Part shown: positions 32,867 through 44,361 of the stretch, one piece after another
How the letters are laid out: each line of letters opens with the position of its first letter
Numbering within the stretch: position 1 is the stretch's first letter
Assembly: GCF_016906535.1 (NCBI RefSeq)
Contig: NC_057375.1
Span: 2,170,001 to 2,234,000, forward strand
Source: Rhizoctonia solani
Lineage: Eukaryota; Basidiomycota; Agaricomycetes; Cantharellales; Ceratobasidiaceae
Length of the DNA: 64,000 nt
Direction of reading: 5' to 3'
Made by a program: the position numbers and the translations under genes
Notes under the pieces: model-generated
What the model saw: the letters and a program-made list of their open reading frames with translations, nothing else
Told to the model about the DNA's origin: nothing
Databases searched by the model: none

Positions 32867-35120
32867 ATGATGCAGAACGGGCCAAACAGGATGGGACTCG
32901 GTCTACGAGCTCCCATGCCCAACTATCAACCTATCCCAACTGCTGCAGCCGCATCCCCGACCGGACCGATGCACAAGGCAACTACGCTCTTCGTTGGGTC
33001 GATATCTCCTGGTATTTCGGATGGATTTTTAACCTCGTTGTTTGCTGTGCGTAGTTTAGATACGAGTACCCAATGCTGGAAACTAATATAACGCTGGACA
33101 GGCATGTGGACCACTGAGGAGCTTCAAGCGGTTGCAGACGCCACAAGGAAAGCCGCAAGCATTTGGGTTTGCCGAGTTTGAAGAGCCGGATGCGGTTTCG
33201 CGGGCTTTGCAATTGTTGGATGGGAGACTGTTACCTTCGCTCGAGGGTGGCCAACCAAAGAAGCTGTCGGTAAGTATTGCGATTCACCCCATTCTCCCGG
33301 AATTCATTTTGCATGCTTAGGTTAAAGCCGATCAAAAAACACAAGGATTTTTGAAAACGTATGAAGAACAAAGAGGACAGAACCCTGTACGTCTTTGACA
33401 CTATGCTCACTCACAACCACTAATAGCGATCCCCAAAGGACGACGAAGTCGCGAAAATGACCTCGGAAACACTCATCGGTTCGTTGATTGCAGCTCTGAC
33501 CGATCCATCTGCGCTCCCGCAAGAGCAAACCCCGGAAAAATCCAACGAGGTGATCATCCCTCCACATTTGCAAGATCTCCAAGAGCAAGACTTGCCGGAA
33601 GAACAGCGTGGGCTGGTCTTGAGTGAAATTTCGTTGTTTAGGGAACGGAGTGCACGGAGGGACAAGCCTCCTCAGGTCGTGGCTCGTCAGCCACAGCGAC
33701 AAGAATCGGGTGGAGGGACGCGCACGTGGGGACAGCCGCAGCAGGACAAGGAAAAGGGGGAAAGCCATGGGTTGGCGTCCAAGCCTATTGGGTTCGTGCA
33801 AGCTACGAGAGACAAGGAGAAGGAGAAGCAGGAACCTGCGTCAAAGACCCCGGGCGAGCCGGAAAAGACAGACGAGGAGCGCGAGAAGGAACGACTGGAA
33901 GCTAGACGAAGGGACGAAGATAATTCTTTCCGCGATGTGAGTCACGTTCGGGCCGTTCCTGTAGACTGACATTGACGTGACTGGTAATAGCGAGAACGCC
34001 GGTACGAACCCCGCGAAAGACAACGCATCGCTGCTATTGAGCGTGCGCTGCAACGTGAGAGAGGGTTGGCACGTGCGGAAGAAAAGGACCGACAAGAGCT
34101 GAAGCAGCGTTTGGCAGAGTGGGATGACGATGCGAGCGACGAGCCGTTTTACGTTGATCGGTGAGCTCCAAGCATCTTTGCCATCTTGTCGTCTAACAAT
34201 TGTGCAGTGCTCGATGGAGACAAACTCGCCACCGCTTCCTGCTCTCTGAAACGCAAGCAGACGACGCGTCCCGCGCAATGGAAGAACGTCAAGCCGAACA
34301 CCTGCGTCTCGAATCCGAAGCGTTCCTCGCGCGCCAAATGGACGAAATGCGCGCCTTGGCCGAGGAGCAACGCAAGGCGGGGTTATTGCTGGACGACGGT
34401 GCTCCCGTCCGACTGGCAATCTCGGCGGTGGAGAAGAAGGAAAAAGAGGAAGAAGAGGAGAAAAAGGCGGTGGTTGCCAAGCCTGCGCTCGTGTTTGGGC
34501 AAGAAGAGGACGAGGAGATTGCTGGGCGCCGGAGGAGGGGAAACCTGGTCAAGTTGGATTTCGAGGCTGCGGAGCGGGAGCGGGTTGTCGAGCGGTTACA
34601 TCGTGCGAGAGATTCCGTTCCCAAGGCGCAGGATGCGTTGTGGAGGGCCAAGGTCAAGTGGGATGCTTTGGGCGAGGTCAGTGTTATGATCATTCTTGGT
34701 GCGGGGATTCTGACGGGGTGTTTCTAGTCCACGGTCCAAAAGAAGATTGTTCCCCTTGCACGCAAGAAACTCGAAGAATACCTTGGAGAGCTCGACGACG
34801 ACGATATGGTTGTCTTTATCGCTGACCACGTGAGGAGCCGAAAGGGACCTGTGGAACTAGTCGAGGCGCTCGAACCCGTGCGTGACTACTTCATTCCTTA
34901 TCTCTGGCTCCAAGTGTTTTATTCTCACACGACCGCTCATGTATCGGCTATGAATCAACCTCGTCGCTGACGCCTACCCTTACAGGTTCTAGTCGAAGAA
35001 GCCACCGACCTGGTTGTCGCTCTCTGGCGCCAAGTCGTGTTTGAATCCGCGGCGTACGGAGATGGCCTTGAGTCTGGAGACAACTTTGTGGACCAGAGTG
35101 GGGACATGGTCCCCACCTGA
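32867..35120 (+). CDS. RBM25: RBM25-like splicing factor (RRM + PWI)
   Basis: A nuclear RNA-binding protein of the RBM25/Snu71 type, associated with U1 snRNP and alternative splicing. MMQNGPNRMGLG starts a Pro/Ala-rich leader. The RRM has RNP2-like TTLFVGSIS and RNP1-like GKPQAFGFAEFEE, split by an intron near 33048-33101, and ends in QLLDGRLLPSLEGG. Long charged R/E/K/D segments follow (EKEKQEPASK, RERRYEPRERQR, EKKEKEEEEEKK), as in RBM25. The C-terminal PWI domain is seen as DALWRAKVKWDALGE, STVQKKIVPLARKKLEEYLGELDDDDMVVFI and VEEATDLVVALWRQVVFE. TGA at 35118-35120. Introns are short GT-AG. Domain order and length fit the family. Confidence 0.92.
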
Positions 35121-35587
35121 TTAATAGAGGCGACGAGTGAGTGACTTGTCACTTGTCTGATCGCCAAACAGGAAACGAGCCATACATCTATCGAAATTAT
35201 TCATCCGTTTCTCATTTTGGTCTGGCCGTATCTTATCGGGGGTCCGGCTTGGAGGGTGCGTTTATAAAACGCCAAGTCTAGTCGTGTTGTGTTGTGTATT
35301 TGATCCGTTAGGTCCGTCCCGAGGCCGCAAAACGTGGTGTATTTATGTTTGATTTTTGAGTTGGTAATGTGAGTAAAACTCGGTTTCGGTTTGATTTTGT
35401 AGGGGGTGTGTGTGATTGAGTCGAGTGAGCGTGTGCTGGCTGCTCACTTGGTGTCGAGGTGAGTGTGTTCTGGAACAAACGGCTTGCCACGGACCACACA
35501 TGTAAAATCATTAACACAAGGAATGTGATTGAATACTGTGTTGTCTATCGTTACATAAAATCCAGTCGGGTAATTGAAACAGTGATA

Positions 35588-36350
35588 TCAAGCAATGACG
35601 CAGCATGAATTTTGCTACGCGCGAGTCAGGTCGGGCATAAAACCAAAGAGTGGATACAACGCACCTTCTTGGCTGTCTTGTAAAACGCCTTGCTCTGCAT
35701 ACTCAAATTATTAGACCGATCGACCAAATCGTCGAGTTTCTCGCCACGTTCAAGTACAGCTTCAATGGTCTTGTGCTACATCGCTCATCAGCATCCCCAT
35801 AACACATCTCCCAAAAATTGAATAAAAAAACAAACCAGAACAATCTTTGTCTCGTCCAGTTCCTGCTGGACCTTCATAATCGAATCGGCTTGCTTGGGGT
35901 CCTGGTACTTGGCGACATACGTCTGTGCTTGGGGGAACGAAATCGCACCCGGATTCGAATACGAGGTCTGAGGAACGGCAGTCGAAAAGTCATCCAGCGC
36001 CTTGGCCAACAACGAAAACGCCGGTCGAACGGGATACTCTTCGTCCGAGATCAATACACCTATAACCATTCAATCAACTCCCAATTACCACACACTCAAC
36101 CCGTTCCAAGCTTACCAACCAAGTTCTCGGCCCCTCCTCGGTTGTACACATGGAACACATATGACTTTTCCTGAATACTCTGTCGTTGTCCAGCTGGCGT
36201 TCGCTCGGCCACGGTTCCCGCGAAAAAGGACATGAACTCAGCCACACCACCGCGTTGGTAGAACGAGAATGTCGAGAGATCGTTGGCGCATACGAGCGAT
36301 GTCGCTTTGCCGCTTGAGAGGTGCAGGATGTTAAGGCTGTACAGGCGCAT
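35588..36350 (-). CDS. YKT6: R-SNARE YKT6
   Basis: A prenylated R-SNARE used in Golgi, endosomal and autophagosomal fusion. The longin domain starts [16 protein letters not shown] and has the conserved [13 protein letters not shown] and YVFHVYN. After an intron come [21 protein letters not shown] and then the SNARE helix [13 protein letters not shown] / [17 protein letters not shown], followed by [11 protein letters not shown] last 27-nt exon (35614-35588) encodes QNSCCVIA and the stop, giving the palmitoylated Cys and the CVIA prenylation box. The frame is open upstream to a Met at 36446, but MRLYSL is the conserved start. The gene is intact. Confidence 0.95.
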
Positions 36351-37168
36351 CTCGCTTAGGTCGTGGTCGTGCGGTGGAGAGTCTAAGCCGGGGTTGGAAG
36401 CGCTCGGCGGTTGGGTGTGGGGATGTGGCTGTGGGACAGGGGTCATATTGATGAGATGTTCTCTGGTTCAGAGACTATTGTGTTGGGGTTTGAATGGTGA
36501 GTAGTTAACGCCCAAGGGGCTTCGGATTACGGTGATACCCCATTCATCGAGTGCGTGGCTGGTAGAGTCGAGGAACCCTCTATAGAGCTGTACCATCAGT
36601 GCGCATACATGTTTTCTAGTCATTCAGCCCGATCCAGTGTTCATGACCAAATTGCTACGCCTGCACATGTAGCAATCTATGTGCTCGATCAGCTAGGGGT
36701 ATCCGCTTGTGCTCGGCTTGTACTTTATGTGCTTGACTATCATGATCAGTGGAAACTCGTTCCTCATATATGACTCTTGATTCGACGCGTTGCACACATG
36801 GTTGGTTCAATCGGTAGCTATGGTCAAGGTGAGATCACGGGGACTTAAATCCCGGATAAATTATGAGATTTACCAAGTCCTGGCTGGCTCGGTTGGAAGT
36901 GGCCAAGCCTCAAACAAATGTATGCTGGTACTCCCCCTGGATAAGAAGTTGGCAGTTATCGGGGTTATCTTGGAAATGATCCTCGAACATATTTTTCTCA
37001 GTAGGAATGGAGGAACGGTAGATTGATTTTTTTTTACAAGAAGCGAAATACATTAACCCTTTGCTATCCTATCACCTGTCGTCAAGACATCCCTCGTCTA
37101 TTTACGAAAGCTCAATACAAGTTAATATAAAGAAATAGTGTTCTCTTTTTCTCTTCGGTGTTTTTAGC
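36351..37168. other. Intergenic region, no gene seen
   Basis: YKT6 promoter and ZIP 3' flank. A segment near 36797-36865 looked briefly tRNA-like but does not form the expected stems. Confidence 0.4.
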
Positions 37169-38516
37169 TCAGGCCCATCGACCAATGAGAGCCATGATAC
37201 CTGCTCCAAGCACCATCATGACGCATGCATACAGGAGCTTGCCGATCGGAGCACGGTGCATAACAGGGTTAAATATAAACTCGTGAGCCAACAACTATCC
37301 ATCTCCATCAGTCAACCCAATCAAACACAGATAGGATCGGGATGAACAAACGAACCTCGACCAACCCTGTATATAACAGTATCCCAGCCGAAATAGAATC
37401 AAAGGTCCCGGCAACGATGCTACTTGTCATCGACTTGGGATTGTATGTTGTCCGGATCCCAAGTCCCGCGGCGACACCAATAGGAGTTGTTAGACCGTAC
37501 AAAAGCGCACCGGCGTATGGACCCAGGACCGATATGGCAAAGGAAGGTCAAGTGAGGCAAGGCGGGTACCGAGACCAAGGCCCTCAAACATTTCTTAATA
37601 AAGCGGTTATATTATTGCTTACGGAATCTTGTAGTCTAATGCATGGCTTACGATGGAAGATTAATACGATGAACAGGACGATAAAATCTTCGTCCACTGC
37701 CAGGGTCATGCCGATTAATATGCTATGGAATACGACTCCAAACTGCTCTTTGGTTGTTATCATTCCTGATGAGCATTGAAGTGAGTATCTTACCTCGAGT
37801 ATGGCAACTCCGAGGAGTTGGGCAAGTGCTGATTCGGATATTCCGTTGTGCAAGGCAAGCTTTTCCTTGAGCCCAAGTTCCGAGTCATTCTTGATAACCT
37901 TTCCAGAGTTGGCAGCCACCTGGTCCGATAGTCGTAGATCTTGGATATCGCTTTCACCAGATCTTTCATGGCTGCTCCGATGGCTATCTGAGATAAAATA
38001 AAATAACATAAGTTATGATTGGGTGAAAGAATGGACATGTATTCCTACTATATTCTTTAACTCCCAGGGAGTCAAGTTTGGCGGTTCCTATTCTAAAAGC
38101 GGCAAGTTCAACAAAGAATATGCAAAACACAGCGCCCATAGCCATTGCAGGGGCCCAAGGATATTCCTCCCAACACCCTTGAGACAAGCAGAGCCAAGTT
38201 TCTCGACGGCAGGCGCGAGAAGATGATAAAGGCTGTTGCAATAATGACACCCGAGCCAAAATATTTGGCGCCCCTAAATGGTGCATCAATAACAGTGTGA
38301 TTAAATTCGGATGGAGTCTTACTCGAAGATCAGCTTGTGAACGTTGAGAAAGTGTAGACGGGAAGCCAGAACTGGAAAGGCAGCGCCAAAGACGGATGTA
38401 GCTAGGATAATGAATAATGATGCGACTCGGAGTCCAAGGTACGTGTCTTGGCGTTGAACATCGCCGCATGAATTAGTTTCTTCAGCCAGGGTATGGAGGG
38501 AGCTCAAATCGACCAT
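37169..38516 (-). CDS. ZIP-family zinc/iron transporter
   Basis: A plasma-membrane or organelle metal importer of the ZIP family. The start is MVDLSSLHTLAEETNSC with a luminal Cys, then membrane segment LRVASLFIILATSVFGAAFPVL. FGSGVIIATAFIHLLAPA carries the conserved His of TM4, and GVVFHSILIGMTLAVDED plus FEGLGLGTRLA carry the His and Glu of the metal path in TM4-TM5. GLTTPIGVAAGLGIR and SISAGILLYTGLVELLAHEF follow, ending GIMALIGRW and TGA at 37169-37171. At 37519-37520 the frame breaks: WV-YAGALLYG needs one more base in the GG run (TGG GTC CCA TAC expected). Everything else is intact, so this is probably an assembly deletion. Confidence 0.88.
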
Positions 38517-38519
38517 AAT

Positions 38520-38953
38520 ACTGGACCTTGGATCTTAGCTGGGACGTTGGTTGGTACAATCCTGATGGTAAATTTTCAGGCATTTATTCTGCTGGGTTCA
38601 GGGTACCTCAACAATGACATTATCATTCGGAGATATTCCTCCCAAACGTATTTTTTGTACGTTCATCCTCTGGGTGACACCTGGTGCACTAAAAATAACC
38701 ATTCTCGTTACGGCCACATGTCTGGTTCTTTCTTCTCGTGCTCACGGTTGTACTGGACCTGACATCCTTTCAGATATTTTCCTACGCCTGTCTCACCACA
38801 TATACGACTCTAGTATTTGGAATGATGAGTACAGATGTGTATCTAACCAGAAAGCATCTCTCGGACAAGGCCGGTCAAGAAGATAGAAAGAGGACCGCAC
38901 TAGTTGCCAAGTTATTTTCGGGATTTATTGATGCGGCGTACGTATGCGCATAA
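38520..38953 (+). pseudogene. Multi-pass membrane protein remnant, DUF6534-like
   Basis: Three overlapping plus-strand frames together resemble the start of the multi-pass membrane proteins very common in Agaricomycetes: NTGPWILAGTLVGTILM, then NFQAFILL...YLNND, then FQIFSYACLTTYTTLVFGMMSTDVYLTRKHL with a basic tail. Frames change at about 38575, 38630 and 38730 and may be joined by introns, but I cannot build a convincing model. The 5' end lies at the ZIP gene start. It may be a decayed copy. The family name is a guess from residue pattern. Confidence 0.35.
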
Positions 38954-39434
38954 CCAGGATGGGTTAGACCTACTGCCGTACTCTGCCGGAAGGTCCGCTG
39001 AGACTAGAATGGCATTTATCATAAAGGTACAGTCGGTAAATTAACAGATCGCGTCACTGATATAAATTCATGACCAACTTCTGTACGAGGTCCAAGCGTA
39101 ATAGCACGACCTCACCAACGCACTGGAACATCTGGACAGAAACCATAGAAATATAAGAGAGAATGCGATTATGTTTCTCCTCTATATGTAGCATCAATGC
39201 TACGAGTGGAATTAATTAAATTGTGTCCTCGAGGAGCAAGTAACCTCTCCTTAAACGGTAACGAATCGAGGGATACATGCTAAACCTATTCGGGGTATCG
39301 CTGGTACAAGATTCAATAGCTGCCGAACTACGAAAGAAGTTGGGGACTATCACAGGACACGTTGGTGTAAACCTCGGTTTTTGGAATTATGTGTCATATT
39401 GTTAGGCTACTAAGACATGCAAATTGCAGTATTT
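38954..39434. other. Intergenic region, no gene seen
   Basis: About 480 bp without coding signal next to the 3' end of the P450 gene. Confidence 0.4.
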
Positions 39435-42136
39435 CTAAAGAGCAGTAACAATGAGGGGCAGAGAAGGACTGACGCCGCTCCCAAACACATCCTTAGTTCC
39501 CGCAGGGTAAGGGGCCATAGTAATACAAGACAGCCAGTCGATCTCCATAGATCCTGGAGTGAACTTGAAATGCTTGATTAATGTTGATAGTACAATCTCT
39601 GTTTTGACGCATTCAATTTTTAATGGCGCGAAGTGCGGGCATAAATGCGGACTTACTAAGCTCCAGAATCGAGAACTTAAAACCACTTGAGAATACTATC
39701 AGCACAAGACCTCGCGATATCACTCTGTACCTGAAGACTTACATGCAAGCCCTTGGTCCTCCAGAGAACGTCATCCTATAAATGAAGGTCTCAGAGATAA
39801 GTTAAATACTAATCGGGATCACCTACATCGAAGAGTATACTCCAGGTCCTTTTGCATCAGCCACAGACGGGGGTAGTTCTTGCAGCCATCTCTCAGGCTT
39901 GAATTCGTCCGCATCATCTCCCCACGTTTCTCTAATTGAAATATTAATCATTAGTTTTTTATATATATCTAGTTAAGCTTCATTACTCACTTGGATCGGT
40001 TTGCTTCCTTAAGTGCTAAATAAATCTTTGTTCCTTTACGAACGTGGATCTCGTTGATCGGGTTCCCATCCTTCCCTTTGACAGGGTATTTGAGCGGAAC
40101 TACCCAGTCCTTCAACGCTATCCTCTCTGTGTATGGTGCAGGAGGATATAGTCGCAGTACCTCTCTGCAAAGGGCGTCAAGATAGGGTAGTGCGTTAAGT
40201 TCGTCGAACGACAGGGTATCTGGGACTTCTTGCAGCTCAGCTCGTAGGCGATCCTGGACGGTTGTATGACAAGCAAGGAGATGAAGAGTGCGAGAAAGAG
40301 CGCCGCTTAATATAGAATTTTAACTTGGAATTCTGAAGTATAGCATATATTCAGGTTACTGTACCTCGTGGTTTCGTGACCTGCGAAAATGAGAGTACTA
40401 GAAGACAGATCAGACACTGGTAAAATCAGTATGATTAGACGCACTTGATCTGTCCAAGTAACTGATCCTCTGGAAGCCTGTCCTCCTCACGCGCTTCCAA
40501 GTTAGCTTTCACTGTAGGCGCCTACGTGTAAGTCCATTTGGTCTTCATTCAATCCAAACTTAACTCACGCAGTACAGACATTATATCATGCATGTCCTTT
40601 GACTTGCTAGGATCCTTCAGTGCTTCCTTCTTTTGCAATAGAATCTCTTGAGCCTGCGTCGATCGCTGGTGAGTGTCAGAGATCTCGAATCACCAACTCA
40701 ATGACAGACCTGTCTATCCTGGACATCAACGATGTGTTTCATCTCTCGTACAATTGTACTAGGAGCCCAGCCGGCCAATTTTGCTAGGAGCCACGATGGC
40801 CCCATGCGGTAAACAAATGGAAATAATGACCTGAAGGGGGCAATTTGCGCGAGGGCTGGACTATAATCCCTTTAGACGACCGCGAAACAGGAAGATAATA
40901 TGTGCTTACAAGTAGTTTTGACAACACGGCTGTATTCGGACTCGACTCCGTGAAGGATGCCGAAACTGTGACCAATGCCTAATTTACTCGCTCAGAAGGT
41001 ATAGACACACGTGTTTTCCTGAGACTGACGTACCAGCGGTCCCCATGAGCTCCAGAGCTGATGAACTGCACCAACGAAGCATGTCGAGCTCTTTGCTATG
41101 TGCTCCACCCATATCTTTGACCATGGCCCGTTTCATCTTAATAGAATGAGTCGAACTTTATACTTTGATGCGGAAACACTTCAAACTCACATCATCGGCA
41201 ATCATATAAAACATCTCCGTCTAGTAAGACCGTAAACAAACATTCTTTTCACCACTAACTTATGTATGGACAATTGTTGCTTACTACTGTTGTGAGCAAT
41301 CTATGTCAGAGAATTGAGCATGACCCGTAGCCGATTGTGAGCTCACAAGTCCTCATGTGTTTTACCGTGAATACTGGATTCAGCATCTATCAAACATAAG
41401 GTATCAGTATGTGTTTTTTCTTCAATCATGTATCCTACCTTGCGCTGCGCCTTGTGCCGACGACCTGATAGGAGATTTTAGAACATGATCCAACATTTAA
41501 GTATTACGACGTACCGACAGACGAGATTAAACCAGGCCCGAAGGTTGCATTATTAATATTTTGTATGTAAATATCAGGCTAATATAACAATGTACATCGC
41601 AACCATCGTCGAGATAGACTCACTCATAAAAATATTGTTTATGGCGAAATACGCTGTCCGCCTCCTTGACTAGAACCTCATGCATGAATCTCGATCAGAA
41701 ACAAATAGATCTTCACTCTATTCTCTCACTTGAGTTAGCTATCTCAATCTAGTAGACAGATGCTATGATTTCACGACTACTTACTCCGAAAGGGCCATAC
41801 ACCTTGCTCACAGAACCATACGTATCCTGAAGAGCGTCGTGAAACCCAATGTTGTACGGCAGAACTAAATCATTTAGATGGCCTGATCCGGTGACAGATC
41901 AATAAGCAGTAGCACACGCTCTTCGCACACCCACCGTAGATGAGGCTCTTCTGAATTGGTCCGTCAAGGTTCGGGTATGCCGAAGATGCTAGAAGACGTT
42001 TGAGTGTGTACCCGGCCAACGCGGTAGTCAATACACCAGCGGAGCATTCGAGCGGCCGAACTTTAACTGTCATCAATGCAGTATCGAGCAGCTGCTGGAG
42101 CTGAGAAATGTCGAAGGGTGATTGTGTATATGGCAT
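39435..42136 (-). CDS. Cytochrome P450 monooxygenase
   Basis: A membrane-anchored haem monooxygenase of the fungal CYP class. I take the Met at 42136 (MPYTQSPFDISQ) as start, followed by a hydrophobic N-terminal anchor (AGVLTTALAGYTL). Short exons include VLPYNIGFHDALQDTYG, FGPGLISSVG and, near the C-terminus, GKDGNPINEIHVRKGTKIYLALKEANRS, ETWGDDADEFKPERW and the haem loop FSGGPRAC-IGFKFSILE at about 39690-39770, where the intron splits the motif after the haem-ligand Cys. The gene ends FTPGSMEIDW...LIVTAL. More than ten introns are needed, so exon borders in the middle are only approximate. Substrate unknown. A TTTATA element lies about 50 nt before the start. Confidence 0.87.
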
Positions 42137-42784
42137 GATGAGAATTTCTGGGCTAGTTGTGTGACCACGAGTCAATTTCCACCTTTTATATCCTAACAAT
42201 GCTCCGCAATCATATTCAGGATAACTATATCGTATTCAAACTCGCGCTACTTGCTAGTGTCAATTTGCCGCTCGGCGAGCCGTTGCTCTAGAAGAGGTTT
42301 GCTATCAGCGGCATTGGTACTGATAGTACGAAATTAGATATTGTTTCCCATAAGTAGCTTCAAGCGTGTGGTTAGTCAGCAGATACCGTTATTGTACTAC
42401 TACATACCAGCAGAGTTCATAAACGGCTCTTCTCGCGGCAAAACTTGGGAAGCTTATTATTAATCGTGTGGTTACGCAAAGTACAGGAGTAAACGCAAGA
42501 AGGTTGCCCTGATAAACGCGGCTAATATCGTGACCCTCGGTGTACTATGAAATTCGAATTCTACTAACACATCTGCAAGGAGAGCAATACACTAAAGTTG
42601 AATACGCAAAGAGAAAAGTCGAATGAATTGATGTATATGTCTATTATAGATCTCCGTTTACTCCGCATACTTGAACCAAGTACTGCTCGTCGGCATCAGT
42701 AAACTTCAATCCCATGCACAGATGCAAACTTCAATGAAGGAATAATTACTCTCCAGTCTGACATTCGACCCATCCCGCCAGATC
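42137..42784. other. Intergenic region, no gene seen
   Basis: P450 promoter and 3' flank of the F-box gene. No coding signal. Confidence 0.4.
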
Positions 42785-43819
42785 TCATTTGATCATATGC
42801 CATTTGTGGCAACAGTTGCGTGGTAGAGGATTGAGAAATTTCCACGCGTTCCAAACATTCAAACGCTGAAAGTCGAGAAATATGTGATCTAAATGCATTG
42901 CAATGGCGCAGAGCGCTTGGTCCCTAAAGCTATTTGAGATACTTTCTCGTGGTTTGTGAACAATCAAGCTTACTGTGAAAGCCTCGACTATATGCATATC
43001 TTTCAGTGTGTCACGCACGCATGTTCCTTCCAATTTCGAAATCAGGGTTGTGTAACCTTGCCAGGTTGGTCGGTGTTCTACAATACACAACGAGGATAGT
43101 CGTTCCATTGGGCGGAAGAATGCCGCCATCGAGTTCTCGAGTCGAAGGAAAGCCAGGTTATGATACATGACCCGTATTTTCGTAATAGAACGCCGAGGTA
43201 TAAGGGCACTTAAAAGAGATAATGGCCCAGCGAGTTCCTCAAGTATGGGTAAAAACGATGGATCATTTGTTTCGAGTATTTTTGAGAGATGTTCGAGCTG
43301 TTCGCTGTGGAATAACGAGTACCACCCAAGCCTTGAAATCGAAGGTTGCTTCTGAAGAAAACGAATTAAGGAAATTGATAGATTTCCGGAATGAATAAAT
43401 TCAGTAAGCTGGAAAGGAGGGGCAAACTCTGCAAGCAAGGCATCTAGAACGCTGGGGGCTGCAGACAAGGATAGTGATAACAAATTTGGCATTTCTCTGA
43501 GAACGGAGCGAAGCGAGGGCATAAGACTGCTTGGTAGTTGGAAAGAAGTAGAATAAACCTCCCAAGCCAAGCCGATCTCGAGAAACCTGATGTGCCCGAG
43601 TTCAGCAATTCGAAAATCGGTGGATGTATAACAGAGTGACGCGACATGTTTTGCTGATCCAAGGTATATAGACCTATACAGCCGAAAACCCAGCGTGCGG
43701 CGGGTAGTCATGTCAGCCCTGTAAAAGTTTAACAAGGAGCTCAGGTCATCACCGAGAAACTCCGCTATGACTATCACAATCTCTGGAGGTAGTAGAATGG
43801 TTTTTGCTGTCGTAGGCAT
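42785..43819 (-). CDS. F-box/LRR-like protein (B)
   Basis: A single-exon protein of 344 residues. It starts MPTTAKTILLPPEIVIVIAEFLGDDLSSLLNFYRADMTTRR, which fits the F-box helices, followed by FRLYRSIYL. LRR-like stretches follow (MPNLLSLSLSA, PILEELAGPLSLL). A central FQLTEFIHSGNLSISLIRFL is shared almost word for word in pattern with proteins A and C (F-x-L-x-x-F/M-x-H-S-G-x-L/M-...-L-x-x-F-L). It ends in an aromatic-rich C-terminus (NVWNAWKFLN). It probably serves as an SCF adaptor; the substrate is unknown. Unlike the other three it has no intron. Confidence 0.75.
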   Translation of the reverse strand: MPTTAKTILLPPEIVIVIAEFLGDDLSSLLNFYRADMTTRRTLGFRLYRSIYLGSAKHVASLCYTSTDFRIAELGHIRFLEIGLAWEVYSTSFQLPSSLMPSLRSVLREMPNLLSLSLSAAPSVLDALLAEFAPPFQLTEFIHSGNLSISLIRFLQKQPSISRLGWYSLFHSEQLEHLSKILETNDPSFLPILEELAGPLSLLSALIPRRSITKIRVMYHNLAFLRLENSMAAFFRPMERLSSLCIVEHRPTWQGYTTLISKLEGTCVRDTLKDMHIVEAFTVSLIVHKPRESISNSFRDQALCAIAMHLDHIFLDFQRLNVWNAWKFLNPLPRNCCHKWHMIK

Positions 43820-44361
43820 AGCTGGCTCTAGATGAGCTCATGGAACAGTATGCGACGTCAGCTTTAGTAGTTCCAGCGCGCTGCGCCGACCCTTAATAAG
43901 CGGCACCCAATATGCACCCAATTGTGCAATGATGAACGTGCGGAGTTCGCGATTCACACTTCAGATAATTCAGAAGCCGCCGGCCTGGTTTGTGGGATTC
44001 AGTGGATGGATCATTTACACACTGACGACGCACATCCTCAGACTAAGCAATAGTTCCAAGTGACGCGATTAGCAAATAAATGACACAAACGTGATATCAA
44101 AGGGCCCAATTCGGAAACGTGTCCCATGGAGTCTAATCCTAAGCGAAAAATGCGGATGTTATTGCAACGTAATAATAAAGGGTGTGGGAACCGTGGGCTC
44201 TGAGCATAAAATCGTATTGCACAGTAAACCAAGACGTCGAGCAATCTCGGAGGGCTGTAGGTGACCTGTAAAGGTTGGATATATTAGAACGAGTTTCGGT
44301 GACAGGCCCAGGTCAATTCCGGAGCGAAGAGTGGGCAAGCCCTAACCAGTATAGATAGGAA
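43820..44361. other. Intergenic region, no gene seen
   Basis: No supported coding or RNA feature between the F-box gene promoter and the NIP30-like gene. Confidence 0.4.

Noticed and set aside
33841..34693. Long ORFs of 105-192 codons opposite or out of frame with the RBM25-like gene
   Set aside because: They are shadows of its charged repeat codons.
36797..36865. tRNA-like stretch (GGTTCAATCGGTAGC and later GGGGACTTAAATCCC)
   Set aside because: The acceptor and anticodon stems do not pair and no proper T-loop is present.
14129..42136. A biosynthetic gene cluster formed by P450, GST and AKR genes
   Set aside because: No PKS, NRPS, terpene synthase or cluster regulator is present, and housekeeping genes are interleaved.
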